Shown: positions 62,911 through 64,000 of the stretch, piece by piece
Layout: each line of letters starts with the position of its first letter
Numbering within the stretch: the first letter of the stretch is position 1
Assembly: GCA_918797485.1 (NCBI GenBank)
Contig: CAKKNE010000005.1
Location: 1,736,001-1,800,000 of the forward strand
Source: Pelagomonas calceolata
Lineage: Eukaryota; Sar; Pelagophyceae; Pelagomonadales; Pelagomonadaceae
DNA length: 64,000 bases
Direction: 5' to 3'
Position numbers and translations under genes: made by a program
The notes under the pieces: model-generated
What the model was told of the DNA's origin: nothing
Seen by the model: only the letters and a program-made list of their open reading frames with translations
The model's database searches: none

Positions 62911-64000
62911 ATGGTGGCCTTCGGCAAAAAGCTCGCGGCGGCGGCGGCGGAGGCGCCGTTCGACGCGGCCCACTACTTGGACTACGAATCGCTGAAGGCG
63001 CTCCTCTACGACCTGCAGCCGCTCCACCTGCGCGCGCCCGTCGCCGAGAACGCCCTGAGCCTGGCGGTGGCCCCGGCGACGAACGCCGCGGCGATGCCGC
63101 TCGCGCCGCTCGCCGAGGGAGAGACGCGGACGCGCGGCCACGAGGTCTTCCTCGAGCGCATGGATGCCGAGCTGCGGAAGATGGACGCGTCCGTCCCGGC
63201 GCCCGCCCCGCGCGCCCGCCCCGCGCGCCCGCCCCGCGCGCGCGCCCGGAGCGCCCCGCAGCCCGCCCGGCGCGCAGGTTCGCCCACGAGCGCGTGGTCG
63301 CCGTGCGGCGCGAGGTCCGCGCGCTCGAGGCGCTCGACGCGGGGGCGGACGTGGGCGCACGCCTGCAGGCGGCCGGCGACGCGTTCCTGGAGGTGGAGCG
63401 CTACGTGAACCTGAACGTGACCGCGGTGCGCAAGCTCCTGAAGAAGCACGACAAGGTGCTGCCCGAGCGGCCGTGCGCGGCCTTCTACACGGCGCGCATG
63501 CACGACATGCGCTGGGTGCGCAACGACTACTCGGACGTCGTCGTGCGCCTGTCGCGCCTCTACGCGGCGCGCGCGCCGGCCGCGGCGCCTGCGGACGGCC
63601 CGCGCGGTGTCGTCGACGAGCGGTCGTTCGTGCGCGCCACGACCAAGTACTGGGTGCGGAGCGACGACCTGAGCGCCGTGAAGCTGGCGATCTCGCGCCA
63701 CCTCCCCGTGCTCGTGAGCGGCGGCCGCGTCACCGAGGGCGAGTCCAAGGACTCGCAGCTGGTGAACTCGGTCTACCTCGACTCGCCCTCCCTGGAGCTG
63801 TACCACGGGCGCCTCGCGAAGCTGCCGGGAGCCGTCGCGCTGCGGCTGCGGTGGTACGGCACGGGCGAGCCGGAGGAGGTCTTCGTCGAGCGGAAGACGC
63901 ACCGCGACGCGTGGACGGGCGACGCGAGCGTGAAGGAGCGCTTCCGCGTCCTGCCGGGCGACGTCCCCCGCCTGCTGCGCGCCGAGTACGAGCCGCCAGC
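62911..64000 (+). CDS. VTC4: SPX-VTC4-type polyphosphate polymerase (3' partial)
   Basis: Vacuolar transporter chaperone subunit that makes inorganic polyphosphate from ATP at the vacuole or acidocalcisome membrane, controlled by inositol pyrophosphates through SPX. Exon 1 is 62911-63188; after an 89-nt intron exon 2 runs from 63278 beyond the window. The intron joins KMDA to FAHERVVAV, a continuous SPX helix. SPX: MVAFGKKLAAAAAEA start, YLDYESLKALLYDLQ, then VTAVRKLLKKHDKVLP with the basic KKHDK surface. The catalytic VTC tunnel domain begins near 63630: RATTKYWVRSDDL, VNSVYLDSPSLELYHGRL, VALRLRWYGTGEPEEVFVER, KTHRDAWTGDASVKERF, with the substrate-binding R and K residues typical of VTC4. 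Whether the C-terminal membrane segments are present cannot be seen. Confidence 0.9.
63189..63277 (+). other. low-complexity intron of VTC4-like gene
   Basis: 89 nt, GT-AG, built of repeated CGCCCGCCCCGCG-type units. Without removal the frame ends within exon-like sequence and SPX similarity is lost; with removal the SPX helix continues. Donor GTCCGTCCCGG, acceptor GGCGCGCAG. Confidence 0.7.

Noticed and set aside
63006-63902. 298-codon minus-strand ORF opposite the VTC4-like gene
   Set aside because: No recognisable domain, and the plus strand has SPX and VTC catalytic motifs.

Overview
This is a nuclear window from a flagellated microbial eukaryote, most likely an alga. The evidence is spliceosomal introns, long multidomain genes and a set of ciliary genes: an inner-arm dynein heavy chain, a CCDC146/MBO2 homologue, a SHIPPO-repeat protein and a polycystin-2-type channel. 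A CBP/p300 acetyltransferase that keeps both a bromodomain and KIX/TAZ domains, a VTC4-type polyphosphate polymerase, and introner-like introns together suggest a stramenopile such as a pelagophyte. That assignment is inference; no ribosomal or organellar marker is present. I found no convincing rRNA, tRNA or CRISPR.

Layout. 1-9991 (+): the 3' three quarters of an axonemal dynein heavy chain, moderately GC-rich, with long related introns. 10-52 kb: a lower-GC, repeat-rich region with AP-3 mu (-), a many-exon coiled-coil protein (+), a glycosyltransferase-like gene (+), CBP/p300 (-), a tandem nucleoside-hydrolase protein (+), a PP2C phosphatase (+), CCDC146 (-) head to head with a second coiled-coil gene (+), a FAB1/PIKfyve lipid kinase (-) and a SHIPPO protein (+). 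Introns here are mostly short (about 43-65 nt) and AT-rich. 52.4-64 kb: an abrupt change to very GC-rich, densely packed genes: polycystin-2-like channel (+), EDC4/Ge-1 mRNA-decapping scaffold (+), METTL16/21-type methyltransferase (-), armadillo-repeat protein (+), SAC3/LENG8-type protein (-) and the start of an SPX-VTC4 gene (+).

The genes form no operon or single pathway. Several serve the flagellum (dynein, CCDC146, SHIPPO, probably the PKD2 channel) and several serve endolysosomal or acidocalcisome biology (AP-3 mu, PIKfyve, VTC4). Chromatin and RNA are represented by CBP/p300, EDC4 and SAC3/LENG8.

The most interesting signals are non-coding. (1) A family of introner-like introns shares a core CCACGCCATCGACGC plus related 5' and 3' ends. 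It fills the dynein gene and recurs in a methyltransferase gene 50 kb away, with a piece of it in reverse orientation. (2) A terminal-inverted-repeat element of about 0.83 kb has at least three partial relatives. (3) A near-perfect 127-nt foldback is flanked by a possible 5-bp target duplication. (4) Composition and intron type change together along the window. Exon coordinates were derived by hand from splice dinucleotides, reading frame and family conservation. Where every phase closes I say so; elsewhere boundaries are approximate.
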